From Bactericera cockerelli (Eukaryota; Arthropoda; Insecta; Hemiptera; Triozidae): DNA of 64,000 nucleotides. Location: positions 18,904,547 to 18,968,546 of the forward strand of contig CM044955.1 in the NCBI GenBank assembly GCA_024516035.1, read 5' to 3'. Below, piece by piece: positions 22,901 to 33,365 of this stretch (position 1 is the stretch's first letter; each line of letters begins with the position of its first letter). Under the pieces are notes generated by a model that saw only the letters and a program-made list of their open reading frames with translations, did no database searches and was not told where the DNA came from. The position numbers were made by a program, and so were the translations under genes.

Positions 22901-25900
22901 TTCTACGAAAAATTCTGTATCAGCTAGTCATAAACTTTATTTTGTCAATTTTTTTGTTTTTTCTTAGTGATAACATCACTAAAATAAAATTACAATGGTG
23001 CTAAAATTACTCACAATTCAAATATGGAAAAAGAGAAAAATTGAATTTTCTAAACATGTTGAACTTTTGAATGAATATACAGTGCTTCCACAAAATCTCA
23101 CCCAAACCTGAGTTTCTCAAATATGACTCAAAATATCAATAAACGCAAAACCCATTTTCCTTTATTTTAAGGGGGATTCATTTTCAGTAGGTAAAAAAAA
23201 AAAAAAATGTTTGCCTACCCGACCCCAGTCATGCTGGTGGGCATGGACCAACTTTAAATCTTAAATGGAATGGTACATCGTGTGGCGTATTGTTAAATTA
23301 TTTTAAAAGTCTCGAGAGAAGTTCATTGCAACAAATTTTAGTAAGCTACGACTTACCGTTCTCGAGATACAGGGTCGGACGCCCTAGGTAATAATATCCA
23401 TATATTTTACTCATTATACATATTAGATATTTTAGATCCATATATTTTAGACCTATAATTTGTTTATTATAATTCCTGATGGCGAGACCTTTTGAACAAG
23501 TTATAACTTGACCTGTTTTCTGTTGATGTAAGTTGATGTAAGTTCTGTTGATGAAAAGTTTTAACGAAAAAATAAATCAAGTTATAACTTGTTGGAATTG
23601 GAAAGGTCTTGCCATAAGGAGTTGTTAACGAGTTATAGGTTGAAATACACTGACAAATTTAGCGGAACGCATAGGTTTTTTCTCATATAAACGTGTGTAT
23701 TTCTTGTTGGACAAAAACATTTTTCATATTTTTTCTAATTGAGGAAATCACACAAAAATTGGTACAGAGATAGCAAAAACATAAAGGCTAATTCTCCTTA
23801 TTGAATGAAGTCACTGTCGACCTTTACCATACAAAAAACTGTGTTTTCAATGATTTTTTCAAAATTCATTATTTTGAATTAAGAATAATATTGTCTTGCT
23901 TTATGTATTGATCCTCATTTCTTCTTGTCTCAAAAATGTTGAGCCTTGATGGACACTTCATTATTCCTCTGAATCCAAAATAATGAATTTTGAAAAAATC
24001 ATTGAAAAACTGTTTTTTTCTACACCCTGTATGGGAAAGGTGGACAATGACAAGTACTTCATTCAATTTTGAAAATTGGCTTTAATGTCTTTGCTATCTC
24101 TGTACCAATTTTTGTGTGATTTCCGCAATTAAAAAAAAAAAAATATGAAAAATTTGTCCAACAAGAAATACACACGTCATACGAGAAAAAGCCTATGCGT
24201 TCCCCTAAATTTGTCACTCAGTGAACATGGATATTGCCTAGGATATCCGACCCTGTATCGCGTAAGAACGGTAAGTCGTAGCTCACTGAAATTTGTTGCA
24301 ATGAACTTCCGTGGATGAGACCTTTAAAACAATATGCCACACGATGTACTATTCCATTTAAGATTTTAAAGTTGGTCCATGCCCAGTGCCCACACAGCCT
24401 GACTGGTATCGTGTAGGTAAAAAGTTTGCTGAAAATTAATCCCCCTAAAAATTAAGGAATATATGTTTTTGCGTTTTTTGATATTTTGAGTCGTTTTCGA
24501 GAAACCCAGGCCTGGGTGAGACTTTATGGAAGACCTGTATATGGTTTCTTTAAAATGTTCATGATGAATGAACTGAATATGAAAGTTTTTAAATTGCAAT
24601 ATGAGTACATTCATACATTACCTACTGTCTATGTATTATTTTTTTAAAAACGTGCAACAATCCAAGCGACCTCTTGACATGTGGGAAAATCAAGGATTAG
24701 GCGATACCTATTGAACAAAGAAAAATAAATACCTCACTGCAAGTTCGGCTTATGATGTGTTCATGATGTGGTCAGCTTATCCTTTCAACAAGACCGCTCC
24801 GGAAACACACTGGATATTATAAACTTTTTTAAACCATTACGAAGTTCCAGTTCCAATTATAGTATCCTTTTCCGAAAAGTAAATCGATATGAATTGTTTT
24901 AATATATCAAATTGATGTACTTATTTATTTCGATCAATGTCTTCAGGCAAAAACACCTGTTTCTCTACTACAAGAATACCTTAGCAGAGACAATATTCGC
25001 CCAGTATATGTTCAAAAAAAGGTAACAAGAACCTTTATGTCAGACAAGGATCAATTCCATTGCAGTTTGGAATTGTATGATGGGAAATTTCACTCAGAAG
25101 CTGTAGCACTAACAAAAAAATTAGCAAAACATGAAACAGCTAAAAGTATGTTGTTCAAACTTTCTGAACATAAAGAAGACGTGAAAGAGATTCTAAGTAG
25201 AAATAAATTTGATCAAACTACGAATAATGATTCCGGCAAACAACCATCAAAAAATACGATTTCAGTACTTGATAGTAAGTACTCTGTTCTTTTTTGTGTA
25301 ATAAGTCTTTTAAAAGTACCTCAAATATCTCTTCTAGTTTCACATCACATTATTCTACCTTGTAGAATGACTTTTAAAAGTTTTTCAGGATATTTTCACG
25401 AGTTAATTTAATTGAATCATTTTTGAACTGGTATATATTTTATCAGGGAAAATACGCGAAAATCTGTTAACGATGTACTGCAACTGGAAAATTGTGTGAC
25501 GTATTGGACAGATTGAGATTTTTTTTTTAGTAATTGAAAATGCGCGTCAAATAATATCTATCAAAATACTTACTAGCCCAGTCGATAGGTAGTTTCAGAT
25601 GGAAAAAGGTCGTAGTTACTGTGTCTGAGTGGGTACGTACGGTGACGGTTACCTGGATTTGAATCAATGCTTGGAAGTGAATTTTCCACTCTTGACTACT
25701 ACTTATCCACTCCATTCAAAAATTAAAAATACACTGCTAATTATGGACACAATACTTCCTTGTGAATGTTTCACATTGTAAACACTTGGCAAATTTGAGA
25801 TTTTATACTAACTCACTTGTATCTCCAAAACCGCTGAACCGATTTTCTCAATTTTGTTTTATATGGTAGAATACTGTTCTTCCTAAATGCTAAATCCTAA

Positions 25901-28704
25901 AATTATCAAATAATGACCCATTAAAAATCGAAACTTGACACCTTAATTTCTGACTTTTACACCACCTTGTGTACAAACAAAAAAAATATGACAGGACTAA
26001 AAACTCATAACGCATCGCGCCGAAAAAATTGAATCTTTCGCCTGGTATCATACAAGATCGTTGTTTTTAATGCACAACTAAAAATTGGTTCCTTGATTGG
26101 AGTAAGAGTATCTCAATGTAAAATGCACGAAGATGTGTAAAAACATACAAGAAAAATATTCTGTTTTATCAATGGTATTTATTTGATGTCTCTTTATGAT
26201 TTTAGCATATTGTAGATATCAAAATATGCAAAACCCTGAGTACACATTGAAAGGAGAAACAGGAGAAGCACACAGTAAAATATTTACAGTCCAGTGTGAG
26301 GTGGAAAACATTGTTGTTCAGGGCACGGGAAGTAAAATATCGGCTGCCAAACATGATAGTGCCGCAAAAATGTTACTCAGATTGAAGGAAGAAGTGAAGA
26401 GGATGGATGATAGTGAGGTAAGTCCTAATGTAATGTTATTTGTCAGTAGCACAATTTTCATTGGTTTAAAATGGTTTAAACAGAAATAATTTTTTTGAGA
26501 TAAAATATGTACAAGTATATTATTGTAGGTATTTTTATTACTTTATTATCTGACCTGGTTACCTGGTTTTTGGTTAAACCCTTACAATTAACACTGCTAC
26601 CTAATTAGATCTATTGTGACTAGTTGATTCTAGCTGGTTTAAACGTCTTGATTTGTTATAGATAATCAGGGCGGGGGTTTTACCCTTCTTTCGCTGGAAA
26701 TCGTACCAGCTACCCAATTTAATCTCACCCAGCCTGGATAGGGCCGGAAATGCCAGCCTCATGTGTTTGGAGCAAACTGAATTTTCTTCGAAAAGTTTGC
26801 TCCAACCGGGAATCGAACTCAAGATCTCTGGACTATGGCCAGTAGTCACAACTGTTACGCAACGGAGGCTGACAACATGAAATAGTAATAAACAGGGAAT
26901 ACAGTAAAAAATGAAGAAGAGAGAAAAATGCACTGTAGCTGGGTGACCAATTGACCTTATTCCAGAAGAGAGAAAACCAAAGATATACAGGGTTTCCACA
27001 AATTCTCATTTAGGTCTGGGTTTCTCGAAAAGGACTCAAAATATCAAAATTGTAAAATACCGTATCATTTTATTTTTTGGGGGATTCAGTTTTAGCAACA
27101 ACAAAAAACTGCCTACACCGCCCCAGTCAAGCTGGGAACGGAACAACTTTAAAATCTTAAATGAAATGTTATGTCGTGTGTCATATTGTTTTAAAGGCCT
27201 CATTAAGAAAAGTTCATTGCAACGAATTTCATTAAGCTACGACATACCGTTCTTGAGATACAGGGTCGGCGGTCCTGGCTAATATCCATATGACCTCCTG
27301 TATAATTCTTTAACCGTAAGTTGCAGATAGATAAATATTGTTGATGTCAACTCCTTGTTGCAATACCTTTCGATTTGTTTTTTTTTTTTTTTCTTCTTCT
27401 TCTTCTTCGTTAAAACTTATGTCGGCTGGTCGTTCAGCTGGCTCACGAAAAAATTAACATCAACAGAATAGGTCAAGTTATTGTTGACCTTGTTTGAAAG
27501 GTTTCGCTAAAAGGAGCTTATTACATTTACTTAATTATCCTGTAAACAAAACGGCCGACCCTATCTCAAGAACTGTATGTCGTAGCATACTGAAATTTGT
27601 TGCAATGAAGTTCTCTCAATGAGACCTTAAGAACAATTTGCCACACGACATACCATTCTATTTAAGATTTTACTCTTTGTCGTTTCCGAAAAATCTAGGT
27701 CTGGATGAGACTTTATAAAAGTGAGCCAGTGAAACTCCATGAAACCCGCAGGGTCCTTTCCTTCGTTAAATTTTCTTTTACAATGAAATATCGTCGATTT
27801 AAAACAAAATTTCTGACTTAAGTCTTAAGCTGATATTTTTTTGGGTTTCAACTGTATGGTCATATCACGACAGTGATCTAAAGTCACATAATCATGTACA
27901 TGTGAATGGATCAATAATTATCGTAACTTATCTTTCTCCTGTGATATGATCATGCAGTTGAAGGCGACGTTAAAGCCTAATAAAAAATATATATCTTTCT
28001 CCTGTTCACAGAAATCATCGTATTACTCCCAAGTAAAGTATACTGAACTCACTTGTGCTGATATCGATAATTTCCTAACCTCTGACGACAAAATCAATAA
28101 AATCGCCGAGTATCCAAGAAAAGAGAACATAGAATCCGTTCATTCCATAGCTAGTACTAGTAGTAATGACATTTGTAGGGAAGAACAAGTTGATACAGGA
28201 AATGACCCCCCGTCTAGAGTAAAATGTCTACAAGTTGAGTCGAAAAACTTCAAATATAAACTTCTTATGGATACTGAAAAATATAAATCTCCTAATGATA
28301 TTAGGAGCTATGTAGCAAAGCAACACATGTTGCTGGGTGTGCGTGAATTAAACATTACAGATATTATGAATCGGATTCGATTGAACAAAGGCTTGGAATT
28401 CAATGGCAGTGATGAAGCTTGGTTTGAGTACTTGGATAAAAGTCCTCTTGAAGAATTGTGCTCTATTGTAGATGTTTTGAAGTGTGACGAAAACATGTAC
28501 ATCGAAGTTTTGACGCGGGATCAAATCGTTTCGCCTGGGTGTTCCGATCTAGTGTACTATACAACTTGTAAATTGCGCGTGAAGGATGTATCGTGGAATT
28601 TCATGTCCTCCAAGCCCAACAAAAAAGAGTCGGAAAGAAGTGTTTATATTGAATTACTAAAGTATTTGACTTCTCTAGTTGATAATCAGGCTAGAAAAAA
28701 CTAG
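19954..28704 (+). CDS. Six-dsRBD protein of the TRBP/Loquacious/R2D2 type, 804 residues
   Basis: Exons: 19954-20361, 21506-21814, 22180-22644, 24947-25274, 26206-26417, 28012-28704. All joins have GT-AG borders and matching phase. Domains by residue: dsRBD1 2-71, dsRBD2 140-207 (divergent), dsRBD3 243-315, dsRBD4 396-466, dsRBD5 497-566, dsRBD6 about 720-796. Domains 1, 3 and 4 share a KT(P/S)VSLLQEYL start and a basic helix 2 (KKDAKQEAAK, KRQAKHKTAH, KKLAKHETAK). Domain 5 (NPEYTLKGETGEAH...AAKMLLRL) resembles TRBP/PACT domain 2. Domain 6 lacks the basic helix and resembles the Dicer-binding third domain of TRBP. Likely a small-RNA or Dicer partner (inference). The ATG at 19954 sits just inside an exon preceded by TTTCAG at 19938-19943, so a 5' UTR intron is likely. 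Whether all exons occur in one mRNA is untested. Confidence 0.8.
20362..21505 (+). other. Intron 1 of the dsRBD gene
   Basis: Donor GTAAGT, acceptor TTTTCAG. AT-rich. No foreign element recognised. Confidence 0.6.
22525..22638 (+). repeat. 57-bp in-frame tandem duplication (19-residue repeat)
   Basis: Two copies, 22525-22581 and 22582-22638, identical by eye, encode EILKCTSHSNSSENSSNQE twice in the Ser/Asn-rich linker after dsRBD3. The 57-bp unit keeps the reading frame. Confidence 0.9.
22727..22930 (+). mobile_element. Fragment of dispersed element F2
   Basis: ACACTGCCAATTATGGACAC-ACTACTTCATCGTGATTGG...CACATTGTATACAC is shared with 25730-25870 and 44311-44470. Lies in intron 3 of the dsRBD gene. 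Class unknown. Confidence 0.55.
23085..24540. mobile_element. Large foldback element FB1, about 1.45 kb
   Basis: Long inverted arms: 23092-23405 (CCAACTTTAAATCTTAAATGGAATGGTAC..., TTCATTGCAACAAATTTTAG, CGAGATACAGGGTCGG) pair with 24230-24535 in reverse. The inner arms (23690-23760 against 24080-24190, TCACACAAAAATTGGTACAGAG) pair too. A third inner pair, ATTCATTATTTTGAATTAAG and CCAAAATAATGAATTTTG, is near 23868-23995. No coding capacity. Lies in intron 3 of the dsRBD gene. Confidence 0.7.
25595..25710 (+). repeat. SINE S1 fragment
   Basis: GTAGTTACTGTGTCTGAGTG and a decayed B box (CCTGGATTTGAATCAATGC). Lies in intron 4 of the dsRBD gene. Confidence 0.35.
25725..25885 (+). mobile_element. 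Fragment of dispersed element F2
   Basis: ACACTGCTAATTATGGACAC-AATACTTCCTTGTGAATG...TTTTATACTAACTCACTTG matches 22727 and 44311. Lies in intron 4 of the dsRBD gene. Confidence 0.5.
26600..26875 (-). repeat. tRNA-derived SINE S2, reverse
   Basis: Reverse B-box region (CGGGAATCGAACTCAAGATC) and GCGTAACGGTTG-like head near 26840-26870 (in reverse), with the CCCAGCCTGGATAGGGCCGGAAATGCCAGCCTCA block. Copies at 34020-34330 (reverse), 40679-40990 and 63570-63770. Confidence 0.6.
26990..27725. mobile_element. Foldback element FB1, internally shorter copy
   Basis: Left arm 27125-27275 (ACTTTAAAATCTTAAATGAAATG..., GAGATACAGGGTCGGC) pairs in reverse with 27545-27670. Same family as 23085-24540. Contains a T/CTT-rich run near 27370-27405. 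Lies in intron 5 of the dsRBD gene. Confidence 0.6.
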
Positions 28705-28869
28705 TACGAAATGGCTCTTTGAAATCAATGTTGATTTTTATCTCAATACATAATTTAAAATTCTATCAATGTCAAGGATTCTTCCTCTGTAACTTTACTT
28801 TGAACAGATGTAGAAAGAGATCTCGGTATACATCCTCTTTTGAAAGGTCAATTACAAAAATGGAGTGAT

Positions 28870-29205
28870 ACTTACTTGACTTCTGTTGATGCATCATCAT
28901 CATCATCAAGAAATGTTGGAAATTGGATTTTATGTTGTTTTGAACCATTCAAACGACGACTGCCATTCTCGATACACTGATGGAGGTGATTACTGAAGTT
29001 TCCCTCTAATTTCTTTTGATATTGCACACCGAACTGAGACTCAATCAGAATGAAGAGGTCTTTCGTGAAGTACCCTTGGGTTGTTATCACTCCAAGAATG
29101 CATGGTTTGCTCATTAACGCATCCTGAGAGGTGAAAATGGGCTTCATCACTGAAGAAAACAAGTGCACCTTCAGGTGAGGTGTCAATCAATGTTCACAAG
29201 CATTG
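28870..29205 (-). pseudogene. Degenerate DDE (mariner/IS630-like) transposase fragment
   Basis: The minus strand at about 29060-29190 reads EGALVFFSDEAHFHLSGCVN then SWSDNNPRVLHERPLHSD. This is the conserved (F/W)SDEAHF block around the second catalytic Asp of DDE-3/mariner-like insect elements. The downstream part is frameshifted relative to it, and there is no full ORF. It lies directly downstream of the dsRBD gene, tail to tail. Confidence 0.65.
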
Positions 29206-29339
29206 AAGTCTTGCTCGGACAGTTCCTGCGCTATCCCCATTTTGTAGAAATGGAAATGTACTTCTTTGTAAAGTATCCGCTACAGTGAACGAGTTGATAT
29301 GCCCAGCCAGGGCTTGCGAGCAGAGCGCTTAGAAAATAG

Positions 29340-30145
29340 TAAAATTGACTCATAAACTCTCATAGCATATTCTATAAATAAAAAACACTTTTTGCGAAAC
29401 CTTCTATGTTTACCAGCTCGGATTCACTCGAAATCCGCTTACATATTCGTGTTCTATCAAAATGTATTTGCGAATCCAGGGATCGGCACGAATATATACA
29501 AAATTGTAAAGGTAATTTTAAAAAACCTTTATTTTGTGAAATTGAGGCGTATTTGGACTGTGATCATTTATAATAAAATAAAAAAACTATATACAAAAAA
29601 ACTATATACAAATAAACAACGAATTGTTGATTTATTCAACAGGGTTCAACGAACAACCATTAACATTATTTACGAAAAATTCCAACGGATAATTTATTTT
29701 TATTTCTCATTAAACTATTTCATTAAATTCGGATCGCCTTAAAAGAATATGTCTAGCAAGTTAAACTTGGCGGGACGCGGTGTTATACGACATTGAAGTA
29801 ACCAAGGTCTGTCGTAAACTTACCTGTAATCTTTTTTATATTTTTTGTGAAATCATTTTTTTTTTAATTTTTACGCGCGCCCAAATATTTTTCTTATATT
29901 ATTATTATTGACAGTGCTTATGACAGTAATTTAAGGCAAAACAACTCAATTAAAACATGATTGCGTACCGCCAGCTATTATTTTTTTGTTGTCTTTTAAT
30001 ACATTCAATAGTATTTCCTACAAAAATATAAAAAGTTTTAGGGCGCGCGTAACTTTGTTCTAATTACAAAAATGATTTTACAAATAGTATACAATTGATC
30101 ACAAGCAAGATTACGACACACAAGATATGACTGCGTCCCGCCAGG
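29340..30145 (+). mobile_element. FB2 foldback plus linked flank, second copy
   Basis: 29400-29670 matches the reverse complement of 12125-12355. 29850-30085 repeats the FB2 arms (ACGCGCGCCCAAATATTT and TTTTAGGGCGCGCGTAACTT). Confidence 0.55.
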
Positions 30146-30291
30146 TTTAACTTGTTAATCGGAATTTCTGTTGAAAATTCAGCCAAATTTGAATTTTCCG
30201 TCATGATTCACAACTGTTTGTTGAGCTTTGTGTATCTTGCGTTCCATGATATTTAATCCAGTATGAATGAGCTTTCTCTTTTTTTAATTTG

Positions 30292-30445
30292 AGTTTAACG
30301 TCGCTTTCAACTGCATGGTCATATCACGACGGGGGTGTTACCCTCCATTCGCAAGGAACTCACAAACCACACACTGCTTAACTTCGGTGATCGTACGAGA
30401 ACCGGTGTATTCAAAGTGCCATCGACACTGGCTTTTCACTTAGAA
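30292..30445 (-). repeat. 5S-derived SINE, reverse
   Basis: TGCTTAACTTCGGTGATCGT and ACGAGAACCGGTGTATTCAA are the reverse complement of a 5S rRNA-like segment (TTGAATACACCGGTTCTCGT, then GATCACCGAAGTTAAGCA). Among the closest copies to 5S in the window. Confidence 0.7.
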
Positions 30446-30654
30446 TAATAGCTGGCGACACGCAGTAATATCCGACATTGAAGGAACAAAGGTCTGTCGT
30501 AAGATTACAGTTCTCTTATATCCAGGATTATTTTAATTATACAGTGTGTTCATAAAGTCCAGCAATAGTTGAATAACTGCTACTTTCATTTTGTTCAATA
30601 TGTTTATGTAGGTATAGTATGCATCAAGTTCTTTAAAATTATTTAAAATTTCAG

Positions 30655-33116
30655 AGGCTGAAGCTGCTATTTTGGAAGATCCAAAGAGGCTGCCAATTTG
30701 GACTGGTAAGTGTTAACAAATTTTTTACTCATTTGTATATTCCTTCGTTGGAGCTGTTGATTTTTTTGGGTGAGGTTAATGTGGGTAGCAGAAATATTTA
30801 GAAATACAAAGTAGAAATTATCAAATACTTTCGTGAGAATAACTGGGCTAGTTGTACAGTGTGTTGACTTGTTGAGACCAGTTGCGGCATTTTGAGATTA
30901 CTTTTTTTAACAGATGAGTGTTTCACAGCTGTTTTTATTCCGTAGCCATGAAACAGGAGCTACTGTAGACGTTTGTGATCTGTGTTGTAGCCTACCCATC
31001 CCGTATTATGTCTCCCCTATGATGGGCGAGAAGTGACACACTACTTCCCAATTAGGTGCTGGGTCAACACGAGCGCACCGGAAGGTATCCCTTACAAACA
31101 AATGTAACCAAATACAAATACCAAATTTTTTGTCGGCACGGGGGATCGAATCAATGGATTGAACTCTCTTAATGTTAATTCAAATTTGGGACATAATAAC
31201 ACAAATCCATCTATGCGCGATATTATTTTCTCGATTTATTTCAAACTACATAGTAAAGGAAAATCATACGCCGACCGCCAGTTTTTATTGCCGTTCAACA
31301 AGTAAAACTTAAATAGAAATCAAGTTTAAGATGACACCTAGCAAGGAGAGAGAAAGATAATGTAAGAGGAATAAATTCAGAGAGAAATGGAAGGAGATGG
31401 TGTAAAGGACTCGAAGGTGTTCTCAATTTGATATCATTTATTTTTATCTAATTGTTGTCGCTTTTTGGAGTGGGGCGTTTTTTCGTGTTTGAAAAAGGAA
31501 AAACGTTCAAAATTTAAACTTTTCTTCTTTAAGGAAAAACGTTCAAAATTTAAACTTTTCTTCTTTAACCGTTCATAATTTAATCAGCTGTTGCTGGACT
31601 TAATGAACACTTTGTATTAATCTGTATAATTATGCATAAATAAATAAATCAAATCTATTTTTATTTTGTTTTTACTTTTAGCCCAATTTTCATCACTGCA
31701 ATTTATATATGTGATATTCAACCCCCAAGCTGCATAAGACGATCGTTTCGTTCTTATTTGAACTCGTGAGTTAGGCATAGCTGACTATTAATAACGCGCC
31801 TGCAAGAAAACTAAAGTGATGTTTTAAGGTGATAAAATTTGAATCAAACCTTTTCGAGAGACCAGTCTTCTCTTGAATGTAGCAGGGAATAAAACAGTGT
31901 TTGAAATTTACTTATTTTATATACAGGAGTGTTTTTTTTTCTTTTCTTAAGTTCTAAGTCGAGGAAGATCTGGTTGTTTTTACAACAAAGAGACTATACA
32001 GTGTACACACTTTTAGCAGCAAACTGCCATTAGCCCAGTAAAATACAGACAGGACCTCAAAGTAACAGTTTGGAAAATCTGGATATCTTTCTTAAACCTT
32101 TCGGATCTTTAGGTAGTCTTAAAACGAGTGATCTGACTTTGTACCTCTTTAGGGGGTGCCCCAAAAACAGTCAAATTTAATATTTTTCAATATTTAATTT
32201 AATATTTTTATCCCATGCTTATTTTGGGTTTTATGTTCATAACTTCCAATCTGCGCGTCTTGATATCTAAGCCTTTTGTCGGGACTTTTGGGACAGACTG
32301 TGTGTGTACAGTAGCCAGTATTACATTTTGAATACGATGGTAAATTTACCATATCTATAATTTACAACATCAAACAATGTGATCGAAGAAATCCAATAAT
32401 ACTTTTATATACAAAATATTTAAAATAAGGTACCTATGCGAATTGAATCATCATATCTAGGACTGATTTTAATGATATGTCTCACAGAAAATACTACATC
32501 TCAGAAGTGCACAATTCTTGAAAACAAAACATCTAACGTGAGTACAAATAATCTCCCTGCATCAAACAAAACAGTGAAGTATGCGCACAACACATTTACA
32601 CAGCACGTGAGAATGTATTCAAGAGGGAAAAATAATATATTTACTAGAGTTGTCAATGTGAAAAACACAACCAAAAAGAAAGGAAGAGCAATGAAGATGA
32701 TTGAACCTACTCGCGCGTTTCCAAATATATTTCTGCATGACGTTCATAAAAACCATCTTAAACTAAGACCGACCATACCAACATCACAACAATCAACTCT
32801 CCCTCCTAATGTCACAAGAAAAACTAGAACAACACTTTTCATCACTCCTTTCACCAAACGACCTGGAACAACAAAACAAATTTTTGGGTGTCCAATTTGT
32901 TATAAAACATTCAAAAAATCAGAAAGGTTACAACTGCATATGCACAAGAGCCATAACCTAAGTATTCACGTCACCATAAGGAGATGGCTTTATCCACAGA
33001 GAGGGGCTATTATTTCTCAGGAGCAACTGGATTTGACTGAATTCATGAAGAGAGTCACTTTTCTGGGCGAAGTACAGTATGATATGGTAGATGAGATGAA
33101 TAAGTTTTTCAAATAA
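30655..33116 (+). CDS. Single C2H2 zinc-finger protein, partial 5' end (2 exons seen)
   Basis: Exon A 30655-30705 (acceptor AAATTTCAG, donor GTAAGT) reads EAAILEDPKRLPIWT. Exon B 32488-33116 (acceptor TGTCTCACAG) joins in phase and stops at TAA 33116. The product has a Lys/Asn/Thr-rich basic region, then one C2H2 finger (CPICYKTF...LQLHMHKSH, spacing C-x2-C-x12-H-x4-H), then an acidic tail. If the ATG at 32436 were used with no upstream exon, the protein would be 226 residues with finger residues C152, C155, H168 and H173. AATAAA at 33270 fits a polyadenylation signal. No family name can be assigned and the first exon is not identified. Nucleic-acid binding is inferred from the finger only. 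Confidence 0.5.
30910..31160 (+). repeat. Repeat R3 copy
   Basis: GATGAGTGTTTCACAGCTGT...GTAGCCATGAAACAGGAGCT...GGTGCTGGGTCAACACGAGC...GGGGATCGAATCAATGG. Lies in the intron of the zinc-finger gene. Confidence 0.65.
31497..31568 (+). repeat. 36-bp tandem repeat, 2 copies
   Basis: GGAAAAACGTTCAAAATTTA followed by AACTTTTCTTCTTTAA, present twice in a row and identical by eye. Confidence 0.85.
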
Positions 33117-33269
33117 TCTTCAGTTTTTTTTATTCATATTGGTGAGTGAAAGATTAATAAGGGTCCTATTGCATAGTCACACTTAATGGTCTCACGTAAG
33201 TACATTTTTTGACCGATTAAGCTTCCACTCACTTCATACAATTTTAATTTGTACCTTGGTCGGTTCAAC

Positions 33270-33285
33270 AATAAAGTCAAAATAA
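33270..33285 (+). promoter_or_regulatory. Polyadenylation signals for the zinc-finger gene
   Basis: AATAAA at 33270-33275 and again at about 33280, roughly 155 bases past the stop codon. Confidence 0.5.
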
Positions 33286-33365
33286 AAACAGATGATTCTA
33301 GAATTTCTTTCTTTTTTATGTGATTTTGTTCATGTTTGAATCAACCAATCAGAGAGCTCCTAACA

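Noticed and set aside
26601..26999. 132-codon minus-strand ORF
   Set aside because: Runs through the reversed SINE S2 and the start of FB1; not a gene.
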